A stretch of DNA of 64,000 bases from assembly GCA_963705525.1 (NCBI GenBank), contig CAVPJW010000004.1, positions 558,001 through 622,000 of the forward strand, written 5' to 3'. The translations under genes were made by a program, and so were the position numbers. Every line of letters begins with the position of its first letter. The first letter of the stretch is position 1. The notes under the pieces are model-generated. The model was not told the origin of the DNA. It saw only the letters and a list, made by a program, of their open reading frames with translations, and did no database searches. Below are positions 39,115-48,224 of the stretch, piece after piece. This stretch comes from CAVPJW01 sp963705525. Lineage in GTDB: Bacteria > Acidobacteriota > Vicinamibacteria > Vicinamibacterales > CAVPJW01.

Positions 39115-40543
39115 TTGGATTCCCAAGGCGCACATCATCGATGGCCGCTTGCGCTCTGGATTGGACAGCTGGCCATCCCGTTGCTGCTGCTCGGATTCAG
39201 CGTCGCACGCGAGCTCCGTGGATCAAACCCAGGTGTCCTGATTCGGTCGGGCGGTCTGGCCGCGGTTCTTTGGATTGCCGTGGTACTGGCTGTCGTCTCG
39301 ATGGCGCGAGGCAGGCGCTGGATTGAGCGGCGGCGTTACCACCTCTCCCTGCTCATGGTCATGTCGGCTGCGTCGCTGGCAATCATCGGGGAAGCAGCAG
39401 TCAGAGCCATCGGCACGAAAGACCAGGACGGGAATTTCTTCGTCCGCGGTCATCACCTGCATCCGTACCGCCTCCCGGTCAAGCGAATACAGGCCGCGGT
39501 ATCGGCCTATCGTCGGGCAACGACGACGGTGTTGCAAGACGACCCTCAACTAGGCTGGTGTCCGAGACCCGGCAGCGCGAACGCGCTCGAGTCGTACAAC
39601 GCGGATGGTGTCAGGGTTGCTTTCATCGGCAGAACCTACGCGGAGCAGCCGACCCCCGGGACGTTGCGCATCCTGACATTGGGCGACTCATTTACGAAGG
39701 GCGCGGAAGTCGCCTACGACGAAACGTGGGGTGCGCTGCTCGAAGCCGGACTCTCGGCGCGTGGAGTGCGGTCGGAAGTCATCAACCTTGGAGTCGCCGG
39801 CTATGGAATCGATCAAGCGTTCCTGCGATGGAAGCGCATCAGCTCGCGATTCTCGCCGCACCTCGTCATTTTCGGCTTGCAGCTCGAGAACCTTCGACGA
39901 AACGTGAACCTGATTCGTCCTTTGTACAGCCGGCTTGCCGACATCCCATTCGCCAAACCCCGTTTTCTGCTGTCGAACGACGTTCTGTCGCTCGTCAACA
40001 TCCCGACCGTCGCCCCCGAGAAGGTGGCCGCGACGGTCGAGCACATCGACACGTGGCCGCTCGTCAAGTACGAGGCCTATTACAACGCAGCGGACTTCAA
40101 AGCGAGACCGTGGCACGCAAGCAGATTTCTGAGTTTCGTGGAAGGCCTCGCCCGCGAAGGCGCCGATGATAACCTCGAGTTCGACGCGTCATCGACCGAA
40201 TCCCGCCTGGGATTGGCGATCCTCGACCAGTTCAAGACCAGCGTCAACGCCACTGGCGCGGCATTCGTGCTGGTTCACCTTCCCCGACGGCCGGAACTCC
40301 GTTTTCTTCGCAGGCGAGGGACACTTCCGAACGGCGATTTCCTTCGGACCATCGAGAATCGCTTTGATCTAGTTGAAACTGCCCGAGCGCTGCTGAAACG
40401 ACGCGTCGATTCAGGCGCTATTCGCTCCGAATGCGCACTACTCTCCACGGGGCAACGTCGTCGTGTCGCAGGTTCTCGTTCCAGAGCTGGAACGGCGCGC
40501 GAGTCGAGCGAATCCGCCGAACGTCTCCCCTGGAGTCAGATGA
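39115..40543 (+). CDS. Membrane-anchored SGNH-hydrolase-like protein, one frameshift
   Basis: TTG 39115 opens a protein of about 475 residues. Three TM helices come first (LALWIGQLAIPLLLLGFSVA, AAVLWIAVVLAVVSMARG, SLLMVMSAASLAIIGEAAV). An SGNH/GDSL-type domain follows: block I LRILTLGDSFTKGAEVAYDE with Ser, then VINLGVAGYGIDQAFLRWK with Gly and HLVIFGLQLENL. The final His block lies in another frame, LFAPNAHYSPRGNVVVSQVL, ending at TGA 40541-40543. The open frame misses it because of one extra base near 40405-40425. Such proteins can be O-acetyl esterases or acyltransferases acting on glycans. The start is uncertain: ATG 39098 in a neighbouring frame would need one more indel. Confidence 0.75.
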
Positions 40544-40650
40544 GCGACTCGCTCGAACGGTCTGCCGGGTCCAAACTGTACCGCTGCCAAGGCAGGCGTG
40601 GAGCGCGCGGCGCGCGACGGTCCGTTTATCCTCGGTCGGAGGCTTCTTTT

Positions 40651-41436
40651 CTATTGAGCGCGAACAGCGGACGTGTAGGTTTCGACAAGCTGATCATGGA
40701 GCTGTTCGCACAGAGACTGGATCGAAGACGGTATCGCCGGAAATGGCTTGGCCTTGACTGACGAGCTGTAGACGCCCTTCACGAATTCGTCCTTGAACGG
40801 CAAGCCGACGAATCTGAACATTCGAGAGAAAGACTTCTGCGGCTCGAGTACCAGATCTTCATACTGGACGAGCAGGACATCACGTCTCTTCTCGAGTTGC
40901 AGATCGAAAAACAGGGAATTTCGCAGATACCACATCATCGCGTTCGCGGCATGGAGCGACATGTCATCTCGATAGTGGCGCCGCACGAGGTCGAATTTCT
41001 CCTCGGTGAGGCCACCCGCCCGCCAGCCGGCTTTCTCGAGATTCCCGCTCGCAAGATGCCCCAGACTGTCACGACCATTGCGCCATCTCGCCGACACGGA
41101 GTTCACCGTATCCTGGAAGCTGCGAAAAATCCATATGGCTCGCGCCGCTTCAAATCGTTCGAGGAGCTGCAGAGCCCGATGCGATTCACAAATTGGCTTC
41201 AAGACCACGACCGGAAATCGGCTTTCCCGCAGCCGTTGGGTGACGATATCGTCGTCCTTCAGCAGCACTCGATCGAAGAATCGAGAGCTGCCCTCGCTGT
41301 ACGTGATGATGTCTGGCGATCGTTCGAGAACGACGAGCGGAAGACGCGTTCCAGATCGCTGTGAACCCAGCACAAAAACCGGACGCGTTCGAGGAGCTTC
41401 CGCCCTGAATAATGGCGTCGTACCATCGACGACCAT
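40651..41436 (-). CDS. Sulfotransferase 2
   Basis: A protein of 261 residues on the minus strand. ATG 41436 is chosen because the family motif FVLGSQRSGTRLPLVVL lies about 25 residues later; a longer open frame to 41580 adds Arg/Ser-rich, implausible sequence. The 3'-phosphate region is ARAIWIFRSFQDTVNSVSAR and the later block is VLLVQYEDLVLEPQKSFSRM. RSGT followed by Arg, rather than the usual Thr, at the end of the phosphate loop is a mild deviation. It converges on the SGNH gene. Confidence 0.85.
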   Translation of the reverse strand: MVVDGTTPLFRAEAPRTRPVFVLGSQRSGTRLPLVVLERSPDIITYSEGSSRFFDRVLLKDDDIVTQRLRESRFPVVVLKPICESHRALQLLERFEAARAIWIFRSFQDTVNSVSARWRNGRDSLGHLASGNLEKAGWRAGGLTEEKFDLVRRHYRDDMSLHAANAMMWYLRNSLFFDLQLEKRRDVLLVQYEDLVLEPQKSFSRMFRFVGLPFKDEFVKGVYSSSVKAKPFPAIPSSIQSLCEQLHDQLVETYTSAVRAQ

Positions 41437-41652
41437 GCTTGATGAGCCGCGGTATTTTCTGTCGGACTCGCTGATGCAGTGGAACCGGGAGGGCCATGTC
41501 GGGAATCCCAACGAAGTGGACGTTGATCGACGGGACTTTCTGTTCGGCAAATTCTGACATACAGAACGCGACCGCCACAAGCAACCTACGGCCCTGCGTG
41601 AACGTCCGGGTGCGCTGTTGCGTGCTTCCGACGCGACTGATAACCTGCCTCT

Positions 41653-42642
41653 GTGCCCGCCACGTCATCCGTTGCTGAGTCAGACGGCCAGCGCTCCGTC
41701 CGTGCCCGAAACACGTCAGGTGTCACCGCCGTCCCTCCTTCGCTGACAACCGCCCTTGCCAATCGCGTCGCACGCTCTCTGGTTCCCCCCGAAATTCAGG
41801 GTTGGAAACTGCCGGAGGCGACTCGGTTTCTCAGCACACTTGTCGAGGTCCAGGATCCAGACCCGATGGTCTGCCCCGCGCCGATTTTCCTGCTCAGTGC
41901 AGGCTGGCGATCGGGCTCGACGCTCTTGCAGCGCCTCGTGTGCTCGGACCCCGGCACGCTGATCTGGGGAGAGCCCTTCGAAGAGTTCGCTCCAGTGCAA
42001 CGCATGGCGGCATCCATCGAGCACCTCGTCCCGGACAGCCCTCATCTTCGATGGTCGATAGACCAGTTCGACGGTTCGATGACAGAGAATTGGATCGGCA
42101 ACCTAAATCCTGGCGTTGGACGACTTCGACACGCCCATCTGAACTACATGGAGAGTCTGTTCGGGGAGCCCGCTGTTAGCCGCAATTTCAGTCGCTGGGG
42201 GGTCAAGTTCGTGCGCCTGACTGCGCGGCACGGGCGCTATCTGCAATGGCTGTATCCGCAGGCCAAGTTCGTCTTACTCGTCCGTCATCCCCTCGACGCC
42301 TATCAATCGTACAAGGGTAAGCATTGGTATACCGTTCGCCCGTCACATCTGGTTGACAGCGCGTTCCGGTTCATGAGCCATTGGCGTCTTCTCGTCGAAT
42401 CATTTCTTGCTGAACGCGAGGCCCTCGGCGCACAGCTTGTCATCTATGACGATCTCATCGGCAGAGACGAGACCGTCGCGCAACTGGAAGAGCATCTCGG
42501 AATGCCGCTCGATCGCCGCGTCCTCCGCTCGCAGGTCGGCGGCCGAACCAGAACCGATCTCAAGGTGAATTCGCTGGACCGACTGGTGTGCCGCACGCTG
42601 ACAGGCGATCTCTGTCGCGCTCTCGGATTCGGACCCCGCTGA
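41653..42642 (+). CDS. Sulfotransferase 3
   Basis: A protein of 329 residues from GTG 41653. The first 70 residues are a variable extension. The fold signs are FLLSAGWRSGSTLLQRLV (phosphosulfate loop), LIWGEPFEEFAP, RWGVKFVRLTARHGRYLQWL, and AKFVLLVRHPLDAYQSYKGK (3'-phosphate region). The C-terminus has YDDLIGRDETVAQLEEHLGM. It is divergently transcribed from sulfotransferase 2 and convergent, with a 20-bp gap, with the glycosyltransferase at 42663. The acceptor is unknown. Confidence 0.85.
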   Translation: MPATSSVAESDGQRSVRARNTSGVTAVPPSLTTALANRVARSLVPPEIQGWKLPEATRFLSTLVEVQDPDPMVCPAPIFLLSAGWRSGSTLLQRLVCSDPGTLIWGEPFEEFAPVQRMAASIEHLVPDSPHLRWSIDQFDGSMTENWIGNLNPGVGRLRHAHLNYMESLFGEPAVSRNFSRWGVKFVRLTARHGRYLQWLYPQAKFVLLVRHPLDAYQSYKGKHWYTVRPSHLVDSAFRFMSHWRLLVESFLAEREALGAQLVIYDDLIGRDETVAQLEEHLGMPLDRRVLRSQVGGRTRTDLKVNSLDRLVCRTLTGDLCRALGFGPR

Positions 42643-42662
42643 CATATCGGCGTGGGGCCGTT

Positions 42663-43613
42663 TCATTCACGCGTCCCGGCAATGAGCTTGATCAGCTCTT
42701 TGACGGCAGGGATGTGGGTCGGCCGATGCTTGAGAGCCGACCGGAAGTCGCGAGAGGCCGCCACGCGCTGACCCCGACTCGCCAGCCATCTGCCGCGGCT
42801 CGTGTACCTGTTGGCCCAGGCGCGATTGGCATCGCGCCGGCTGACGACACCAGGGTGATCGCGCAGAAACCGCTCTTGAATCAGAAAATTCGCCTCGAAG
42901 ACGAGGCTCTTGTCTTTCGTCATCTGGTCTGGCCACTTGCGGTGTGCCATGAGGGGCTCCGGAACGAAATCGAAGGCGTAGTAAAGCGAATATCGCAGCC
43001 ACAGGTCGAAATCTTCGGATCGCTTCAACGACTCGTCAAAGACTCCGAACCGCTCGATGCAGTCCCGCCGCAGTACGGCACTGCTGTTCGTCACGAAGTT
43101 TTCTACCAGAATCCTGCCTGAAAGCGCTGCGCCCCGGCGCCGCTCGACACGTCTCGTCGGAATTTTGGCGCCGTGTTCGTCAATCACGTCACGTTCGGAG
43201 TAGACCACGCCGACTTGTTCCGACGCCTTGAACAGTGGCAGCTGGCGCTCGAGTTTTTCTCTATACCAGAGATCATCCGCATCATTGAACGCAATCAGCT
43301 CGCCCTGCGCCATCCGGATACCGGTATTTCGCGCGGCCGCTGCACCTCTGTTGCGCTGATGGTGGTAGCGGAACCGAGGATCGCTCATGAACGGTCCGAG
43401 CGCGTCCTTCGTCCCATCTGTTGAACCGTCGTCGACGACGATCAGCTCGAGGTGAGTGTAAGTCTGTTGAAGGACCGACTGAACCGACGACGCGAGGAAC
43501 CGCGCCATGTTGAATGTCGGAATGACGACACTGACGAGTGCTGGTCGCACGGATCGATGGATTATCGGATCGAAAGCGCTGGACGATCCTGACCGTCTCT
43601 GTCCGCACACCAC
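42663..43613 (-). CDS. GT2 glycosyltransferase
   Basis: A protein of 316 residues on the minus strand, GTG start. It is a GT-A fold family 2 enzyme: LVSVVIPTFNMARFLASSVQ, ELIVVDDGSTDGTKDAL, RNRGAAAARNTGIRMAQGEL and the DxD motif FNDADDLWYREKL. The acceptor-side region is NFVTNSSAVLRRDCIERFG and RSEDFDLWLRYSLYY. It has no TM helix. It is 15 bp downstream of the membrane transferase at 43629, so the two form a leftward pair. Confidence 0.9.
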   Translation of the reverse strand: MVCGQRRSGSSSAFDPIIHRSVRPALVSVVIPTFNMARFLASSVQSVLQQTYTHLELIVVDDGSTDGTKDALGPFMSDPRFRYHHQRNRGAAAARNTGIRMAQGELIAFNDADDLWYREKLERQLPLFKASEQVGVVYSERDVIDEHGAKIPTRRVERRRGAALSGRILVENFVTNSSAVLRRDCIERFGVFDESLKRSEDFDLWLRYSLYYAFDFVPEPLMAHRKWPDQMTKDKSLVFEANFLIQERFLRDHPGVVSRRDANRAWANRYTSRGRWLASRGQRVAASRDFRSALKHRPTHIPAVKELIKLIAGTRE

Positions 43614-43628
43614 GTCTCGGTGCGCGAC

Positions 43629-45293
43629 TCACTCATTCCTTACACGAAAGACCGTGACGACTTTCCCACCATCCGGCAGCAGTTTCGTCTGAAATCTCCC
43701 AGGAACCCCGACAGCGTTCAGACACCGGACGAGCACGCGGGTCAACAGCGAGGGCCGAGGGCGCAAGCGAGCTGTTTCCTGCCATGCGGGCGGCAGCTCT
43801 TGCACCCTGGGCCGCTCGAGAGCGACGAACCCCCGCCGGATGTCGCCGGGGCTTTGCGCGACCTGCGCGGTAGGAGCGTACAACGTGTACTGCTTGTATG
43901 TTCCCGATGTGGCGCGCTGCTCAAAGAGATGAACGCCAGTCGAGCTTGGTATTTTCATTCCCGAGTACACCGCGATGAACGCGGCGTAGTGCGGCGACAC
44001 CCAGAGCGTTTCATTCTGATGAGACCGCTGGAAATCGTAGAGCATCCGTGGAATCCGATACCAGCGCGACTCTGCGGTGACGGCGACCGCGGCGATGCCG
44101 GAAATCAGCAAGCCCGCGACCACCGACCGACGCCAACGCCACGCGTCCATCCAACTGACGAGGCACAATATGGCGGGCCCCGTGACGCATGCATAAAATC
44201 TCGGATCTCTGGGAAGGGTGTACTTGGGGAAATAGGCAGGGAAGAAAAGCAACAGCAGGAGGAGACACGCGGTCCATATTCGCAAGTCACCGCTGGCGGT
44301 GTCGCCACGCAGCGTCATCACGACAAGGAACGGCAGAAAGATGATATAGAACGCACCGAATTCCTCGTTCGTCACGAACATGAGGGCGGCGTCGACAATA
44401 GAGTAGTTCGATCGCCAACGCCCTGTGGGTTTCGGGCTGGGAATCCACGTACCCGAGCTTTCGGTTGAAACGGACTCCTGCATTTCGACAATATCATCCA
44501 GTTGAGCCGTCGCCGCATGATACCGATAGAGCGCATCGCCCGTCTGGACATGCCAGAAAACGCATTCCACGACAAAGATCATCAACGCGCCTGCGCAAAA
44601 CAAGACCGCTCGATCGGGCGACAGTCGCTTCCCAATCGCGATCAAACCGAGCGGCACGAGTGCGAACAATGCCGTCTCCCGGCAGAGATAGGCCCAGCCC
44701 AGCGCGAGCCCTGCGTAGAAGATCGTGGAACGCGGCGAGGAAGATCTGAAATGCAGCAGAAAAAAGAAGAGCGACAGCAGCTGGAAGAATCCAACGACGA
44801 TATCGACGTACACCGTCGACGAATAGAATATCTCCAGGGGGAAGAACGCGAACAGGATCGCGGCGGCTCGGGCCACCCGACGTTCGAACAACACCAATCC
44901 GAGCCGAAGCACGACAATGACTCCAAGCAACGAACAGATCATCGAATAGACGACACTGGCAATTTCGCTCGACCCCATGATGCTCATGACTCCGGCCATG
45001 GGGAGCCAATGTCCAATCCGTCCGATCCACGTCGTGTGTTCTCCGAGCGGGATCTGCTGATGCGTGACGAAATAGTTCGCGTAAAAGATGTACACGCGGT
45101 CATCGCGGCCCTGCAGGCCGAAAAAGAAGACGAGCCGCAGCGCCACGGCGAGCGCTATTAAACCCGCCATCCAGACTGCGTCTCGGCTGGCGCGGACATC
45201 CGATGAGCGTCCTGTCACGTGACTCGCAGCCGTGATGGGAACGACTTTGGAAGGCGACGCAGAAGTTGTCGAGCTAGCACGGGTAAAACTCAT
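43629..45293 (-). CDS. GT39/ArnT-like polytopic glycosyltransferase
   Basis: A protein of 554 residues on the minus strand with about ten TM helices. The first, AVWMAGLIALAVALRLVFF, is followed by a periplasmic loop with DDRVYIFYANYFVTHQQIPL in the position of the catalytic acidic motif of PMT/ArnT-type (GT-C) enzymes. Then come a series of hydrophobic helices and ALGWAYLCRETALFALVPL with the Arg-Glu of the family. A soluble C-terminal part of about 130 residues completes it. GT-C enzymes use polyprenyl-phosphate sugars in the periplasm. It is divergent from sulfotransferase 4 across a 190-bp spacer. Confidence 0.82.
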   Translation of the reverse strand: MSFTRASSTTSASPSKVVPITAASHVTGRSSDVRASRDAVWMAGLIALAVALRLVFFFGLQGRDDRVYIFYANYFVTHQQIPLGEHTTWIGRIGHWLPMAGVMSIMGSSEIASVVYSMICSLLGVIVVLRLGLVLFERRVARAAAILFAFFPLEIFYSSTVYVDIVVGFFQLLSLFFFLLHFRSSSPRSTIFYAGLALGWAYLCRETALFALVPLGLIAIGKRLSPDRAVLFCAGALMIFVVECVFWHVQTGDALYRYHAATAQLDDIVEMQESVSTESSGTWIPSPKPTGRWRSNYSIVDAALMFVTNEEFGAFYIIFLPFLVVMTLRGDTASGDLRIWTACLLLLLLFFPAYFPKYTLPRDPRFYACVTGPAILCLVSWMDAWRWRRSVVAGLLISGIAAVAVTAESRWYRIPRMLYDFQRSHQNETLWVSPHYAAFIAVYSGMKIPSSTGVHLFEQRATSGTYKQYTLYAPTAQVAQSPGDIRRGFVALERPRVQELPPAWQETARLRPRPSLLTRVLVRCLNAVGVPGRFQTKLLPDGGKVVTVFRVRNE

Positions 45294-45483
45294 CTTACTG
45301 TAGTCGATTACCGCGCACGCCGCGATCGGGCGCGGGGCCGCGTCTCATATCTGCACACGGCAGATCTTTTGAAAAGAGAGGCTAGAATCTTATGCGCTCG
45401 GTCGCCGCCGCGATCCGACGGACCGAACGTCGGCGATATGGTCGAGTCGCGCGGGAGAAGCGATCCGAAGCTCGGGCATAAGC

Positions 45484-46548
45484 ATGATGACAACGCGGGA
45501 CGTAGCGGACGCACCCACCGGTGCGACGAGAAAAGAAGGCTTGACCGTTGACCCGATGGCGCGGCGACCGTCGCTTGCTGAAGGGCTTCCGATCATCTGG
45601 GTCGTCGGGATGCCGCGATCCGGCACCACATGGATCGGAAAGATCTTTGACAGTCATCCCGACACGTTGTACCGCCACGAAGCGGACAGTGTCGGACCGA
45701 TGAAAGCCCTTCCGAGAATTCTGGACTTGAACGAGGTCTCAACGTATCGAGAAACGGTCCAGGACTTCGCGCTCAACCTGCCGCGAATTCGAGCGGTCAG
45801 GGTATGCGCGAAACTGCCGGTGTTTCCGAAGAGCTACTACTCCGCCATTCAGTTCGCGGCCTGGCAATTATGCGCCCGCGCTGCACAAATCCCGGGCAGG
45901 CTGTCCGCAGAATTGCCGGTGCCGCAATTTGCCGACTACCGGCGGGTGCCGCAGATTCGTCTCGTGTGGAAATCAATTGCGTCGTTCGGCCGGCTCGGCG
46001 CGATCACCGAAATTCTTCAGCAATGCCGGACGATCGTGCTCCTTCGACATCCATGCGGGATTGCCGCGTCCAGAGTCCGCGGCCGCCACGAGGGCCTCGC
46101 CACTTCGACGGCGCGGGGTAACTCGGATCAGCACGATCAGCTGTTTCAGTTGCCCTATGCCACGTCCCGCGGACTGACGCTCGAAGAGTTCAAGCGGCTA
46201 CAGCCCGTCGAGCGGGTCGCGTGGCGGTGGGTTCTACTCGTGGAAAAGGCGATGGCCGAGCTCGGCAACTCGGAACGATTCGTGGTCGTAAGATATGAAG
46301 ATGTCTGCGCGGCCCCGATGGAGCGGGCTCGGCGGCTCTTCGAATTTGCCAATCTGAGCTGGTCCGCCCAGACCGAACAGTTCGTTCGTCAGAGCACGAC
46401 CGTCGAGAACAGGTCGTATTACAGCGTCTATAAGGATCCCGCGCGGGCGGCGAACAAATGGCGCGAAGAGCTGACGCGGGATGAAATCAACCGGGTCATG
46501 GCGATTCTCGAAAAAAGTCCAGCAGGCAGGCTGTACGAGAACGTGTGA
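45484..46548 (+). CDS. Sulfotransferase 4
   Basis: A protein of 354 residues. A variable 35-residue start is followed by IIWVVGMPRSGTTWIGKIFD, an excellent phosphosulfate loop. QCRTIVLLRHPCGIAASRVR is the 3'-phosphate region and FVVVRYEDVCAAPMERARRL the later core block. The C-terminal WREELTRDEINRVMAIL is typical of this fold. It is the best match to the family consensus of the five in this window. It is cytoplasmic; acceptor unknown. Confidence 0.88.
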   Translation: MMTTRDVADAPTGATRKEGLTVDPMARRPSLAEGLPIIWVVGMPRSGTTWIGKIFDSHPDTLYRHEADSVGPMKALPRILDLNEVSTYRETVQDFALNLPRIRAVRVCAKLPVFPKSYYSAIQFAAWQLCARAAQIPGRLSAELPVPQFADYRRVPQIRLVWKSIASFGRLGAITEILQQCRTIVLLRHPCGIAASRVRGRHEGLATSTARGNSDQHDQLFQLPYATSRGLTLEEFKRLQPVERVAWRWVLLVEKAMAELGNSERFVVVRYEDVCAAPMERARRLFEFANLSWSAQTEQFVRQSTTVENRSYYSVYKDPARAANKWREELTRDEINRVMAILEKSPAGRLYENV

Positions 46549-46621
46549 GCTCCTACGCGTCGCGGGATTGGTGCTGAAGCAAAATCCGACGAGAAACGTG
46601 CGACATCGTCCGTCCGGATAA

Positions 46622-48184
46622 CTAGTGGCGTAGTGTCGGACTCTGCGCCGCGTACTCGTAGGCACCCACATCAAAACCAGCTTGTTGCGGCCTGGGGACG
46701 CCATCGCGATCGGCGCGGACGACGGTGACGGTCGTGCCGGCGTCGATGGCTCGCGATTTCGGCGCCAGATGATAGTCGTCTGCAGTGACGTCGACGAACG
46801 CGGATTCGCCGACGCTCAGGCACGTGGACGCCAGGAAATTCCCGTGACTCGATCCGAAATCTCTGGGGAGCGGTCCGAGGATCAGGAGATTTCGCGAGTC
46901 GATAACCGTGCGTTTCTTGCCGCCTGACAAGACCTGAAACGGGACTCTGACGTCCTGTCCCATCGTGATATTGAAGATTTCGACGGGCGGCTCGGACTCG
47001 TGGACACCGCCTTTCCCCTTTTCATAGGAGCTGGGATCGCCCACGTTGTTCTCGGTGCGAATCGCCGTCGCGGTGCGATAGATCACCGCATTGAGCAGCT
47101 GCATCTGCGCCGGACCTCGCCCCGCACTTCGCCCGCGCAGGCGAAAGGCAATGTTCGAATCGTACGTCGTCACCCGATCGAACCACACCTTCACGTTTTC
47201 CTTGATATTCCACGCCGACGGCAGCGTAATCCCCGTCGACACCGGCCCATTCTTCCACCCATACGCCACCGTGTCGGTCACATACAGGTTCGCGCGCGGC
47301 GCCAGCTCCGACGCTTTCGTGTCGAGGGCTTCCTCCCCCGGCATCGCGCCGGCCGGAAACCCGTTCCGCCCCTCCGGCTCCTCGTCCAGCAGCACCCGGT
47401 TGTACAGCCGGCAGTGCTCAATCCGCACGTTGTTCCACCCCAGCTTGTTCCGATCCGGGTCCACCTGCACTGCGTCCCCCGACACCGTATGGATTTCCGT
47501 GTTCCGAATCGTCAGGTCTTCCAGCCGCCCATCGCCCCCCGTCACGCCGTGCGCGTCGCACCGCGGCCCCTTCCCGCACATCACCCCCTCGTTCGGCCCC
47601 CAGCGCAGCGCGTGATGAATCAGACAGCCGTCGATCAACACGCCGTCCGCTTCGTTCACCTGCACCAAATCGCGCGCCGCCCGCGTCACCTCACAGTCGC
47701 GAAGAATCGTGTGGTCCGCCCACGTCGTCACGCCCCCCTTGAAGATCCCGCCTAGCTCCACCCCCCGATTCAGACTGTAGTCCGCGTCGACGATGAATCC
47801 TTCAAACGTGATGTAGGGATGCCGGATATACACCACGCGTTGCTTGCTGATCCCCGTCGGCAGCACGATCTTCGCTTCCCGCCGCCGGCTTGCCCGGATC
47901 GTGATTCGCTGTTGCTCGGACACCCCCCCGCGCACCGTTTCCACCTGTTCCGTATACGTCCCCGGCTGCACCGTCACCACATCCCCCGGCCCGGCGCATT
48001 CCAGCCCCTTGCGAATCGTGCGAAACGGCGCCTCGGCCGTGCCTCCCGCACATCCCTCATTCGCGTCCGTCCCGTTGACGGCCACTAGCCATTCCCGCGC
48101 GGCTGCCGGCCTCGGCCCCGCCAGCACCATCACCGCCAGCGCCACCGCCCAGCTCCCGCCCCTCCTCACCACCCCACCTCTCAT
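46622..48184 (-). CDS. Secreted right-handed beta-helix protein, copy A
   Basis: A secreted protein of 520 residues. A signal peptide (VALAVMVLAGPRPAAA) precedes a DUF1565/parallel beta-helix domain: EWLVAVNGTDANEGCAGG, APFRTIRKGLECAGPGDVVT, VQPGTYTEQVETV, then repeated right-handed turns (DHTILRDCEVTRAARDLVQV, DGVLIDGCLIHHALRWG, IRIEHCRLYN-type strands). The C-terminal block holds ADDYHLAPKSRAIDAG, DRDGVPRP and FDVGAYEY. The fold is typical of polysaccharide lyases and epimerases and of surface adhesins. Its first 392 residues are almost identical to copy B (one or two changes), but the last 120 differ strongly. The coding strand has long G runs unlike the neighbours. Likely substrate or partner: the exopolysaccharide (inference). 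Confidence 0.88.
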   Translation of the reverse strand: MRGGVVRRGGSWAVALAVMVLAGPRPAAAREWLVAVNGTDANEGCAGGTAEAPFRTIRKGLECAGPGDVVTVQPGTYTEQVETVRGGVSEQQRITIRASRRREAKIVLPTGISKQRVVYIRHPYITFEGFIVDADYSLNRGVELGGIFKGGVTTWADHTILRDCEVTRAARDLVQVNEADGVLIDGCLIHHALRWGPNEGVMCGKGPRCDAHGVTGGDGRLEDLTIRNTEIHTVSGDAVQVDPDRNKLGWNNVRIEHCRLYNRVLLDEEPEGRNGFPAGAMPGEEALDTKASELAPRANLYVTDTVAYGWKNGPVSTGITLPSAWNIKENVKVWFDRVTTYDSNIAFRLRGRSAGRGPAQMQLLNAVIYRTATAIRTENNVGDPSSYEKGKGGVHESEPPVEIFNITMGQDVRVPFQVLSGGKKRTVIDSRNLLILGPLPRDFGSSHGNFLASTCLSVGESAFVDVTADDYHLAPKSRAIDAGTTVTVVRADRDGVPRPQQAGFDVGAYEYAAQSPTLRH

Positions 48185-48224
48185 ACTCTCCGCCTATTCT
48201 CTCCCCGACCTCGCCTCGTCACAC
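46966..48224. repeat. Near-identical block, repeat unit A (tandem duplication)
   Basis: About 1.26 kb that matches 48688-49946 with a constant offset of 1722 bp. Only a handful of substitutions are visible, for example at 48087, 48134 and near 48061. It covers the 5' three quarters of beta-helix gene A plus about 40 bp upstream. That upstream part lies inside the 3' end of copy B. Confidence 0.88.
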
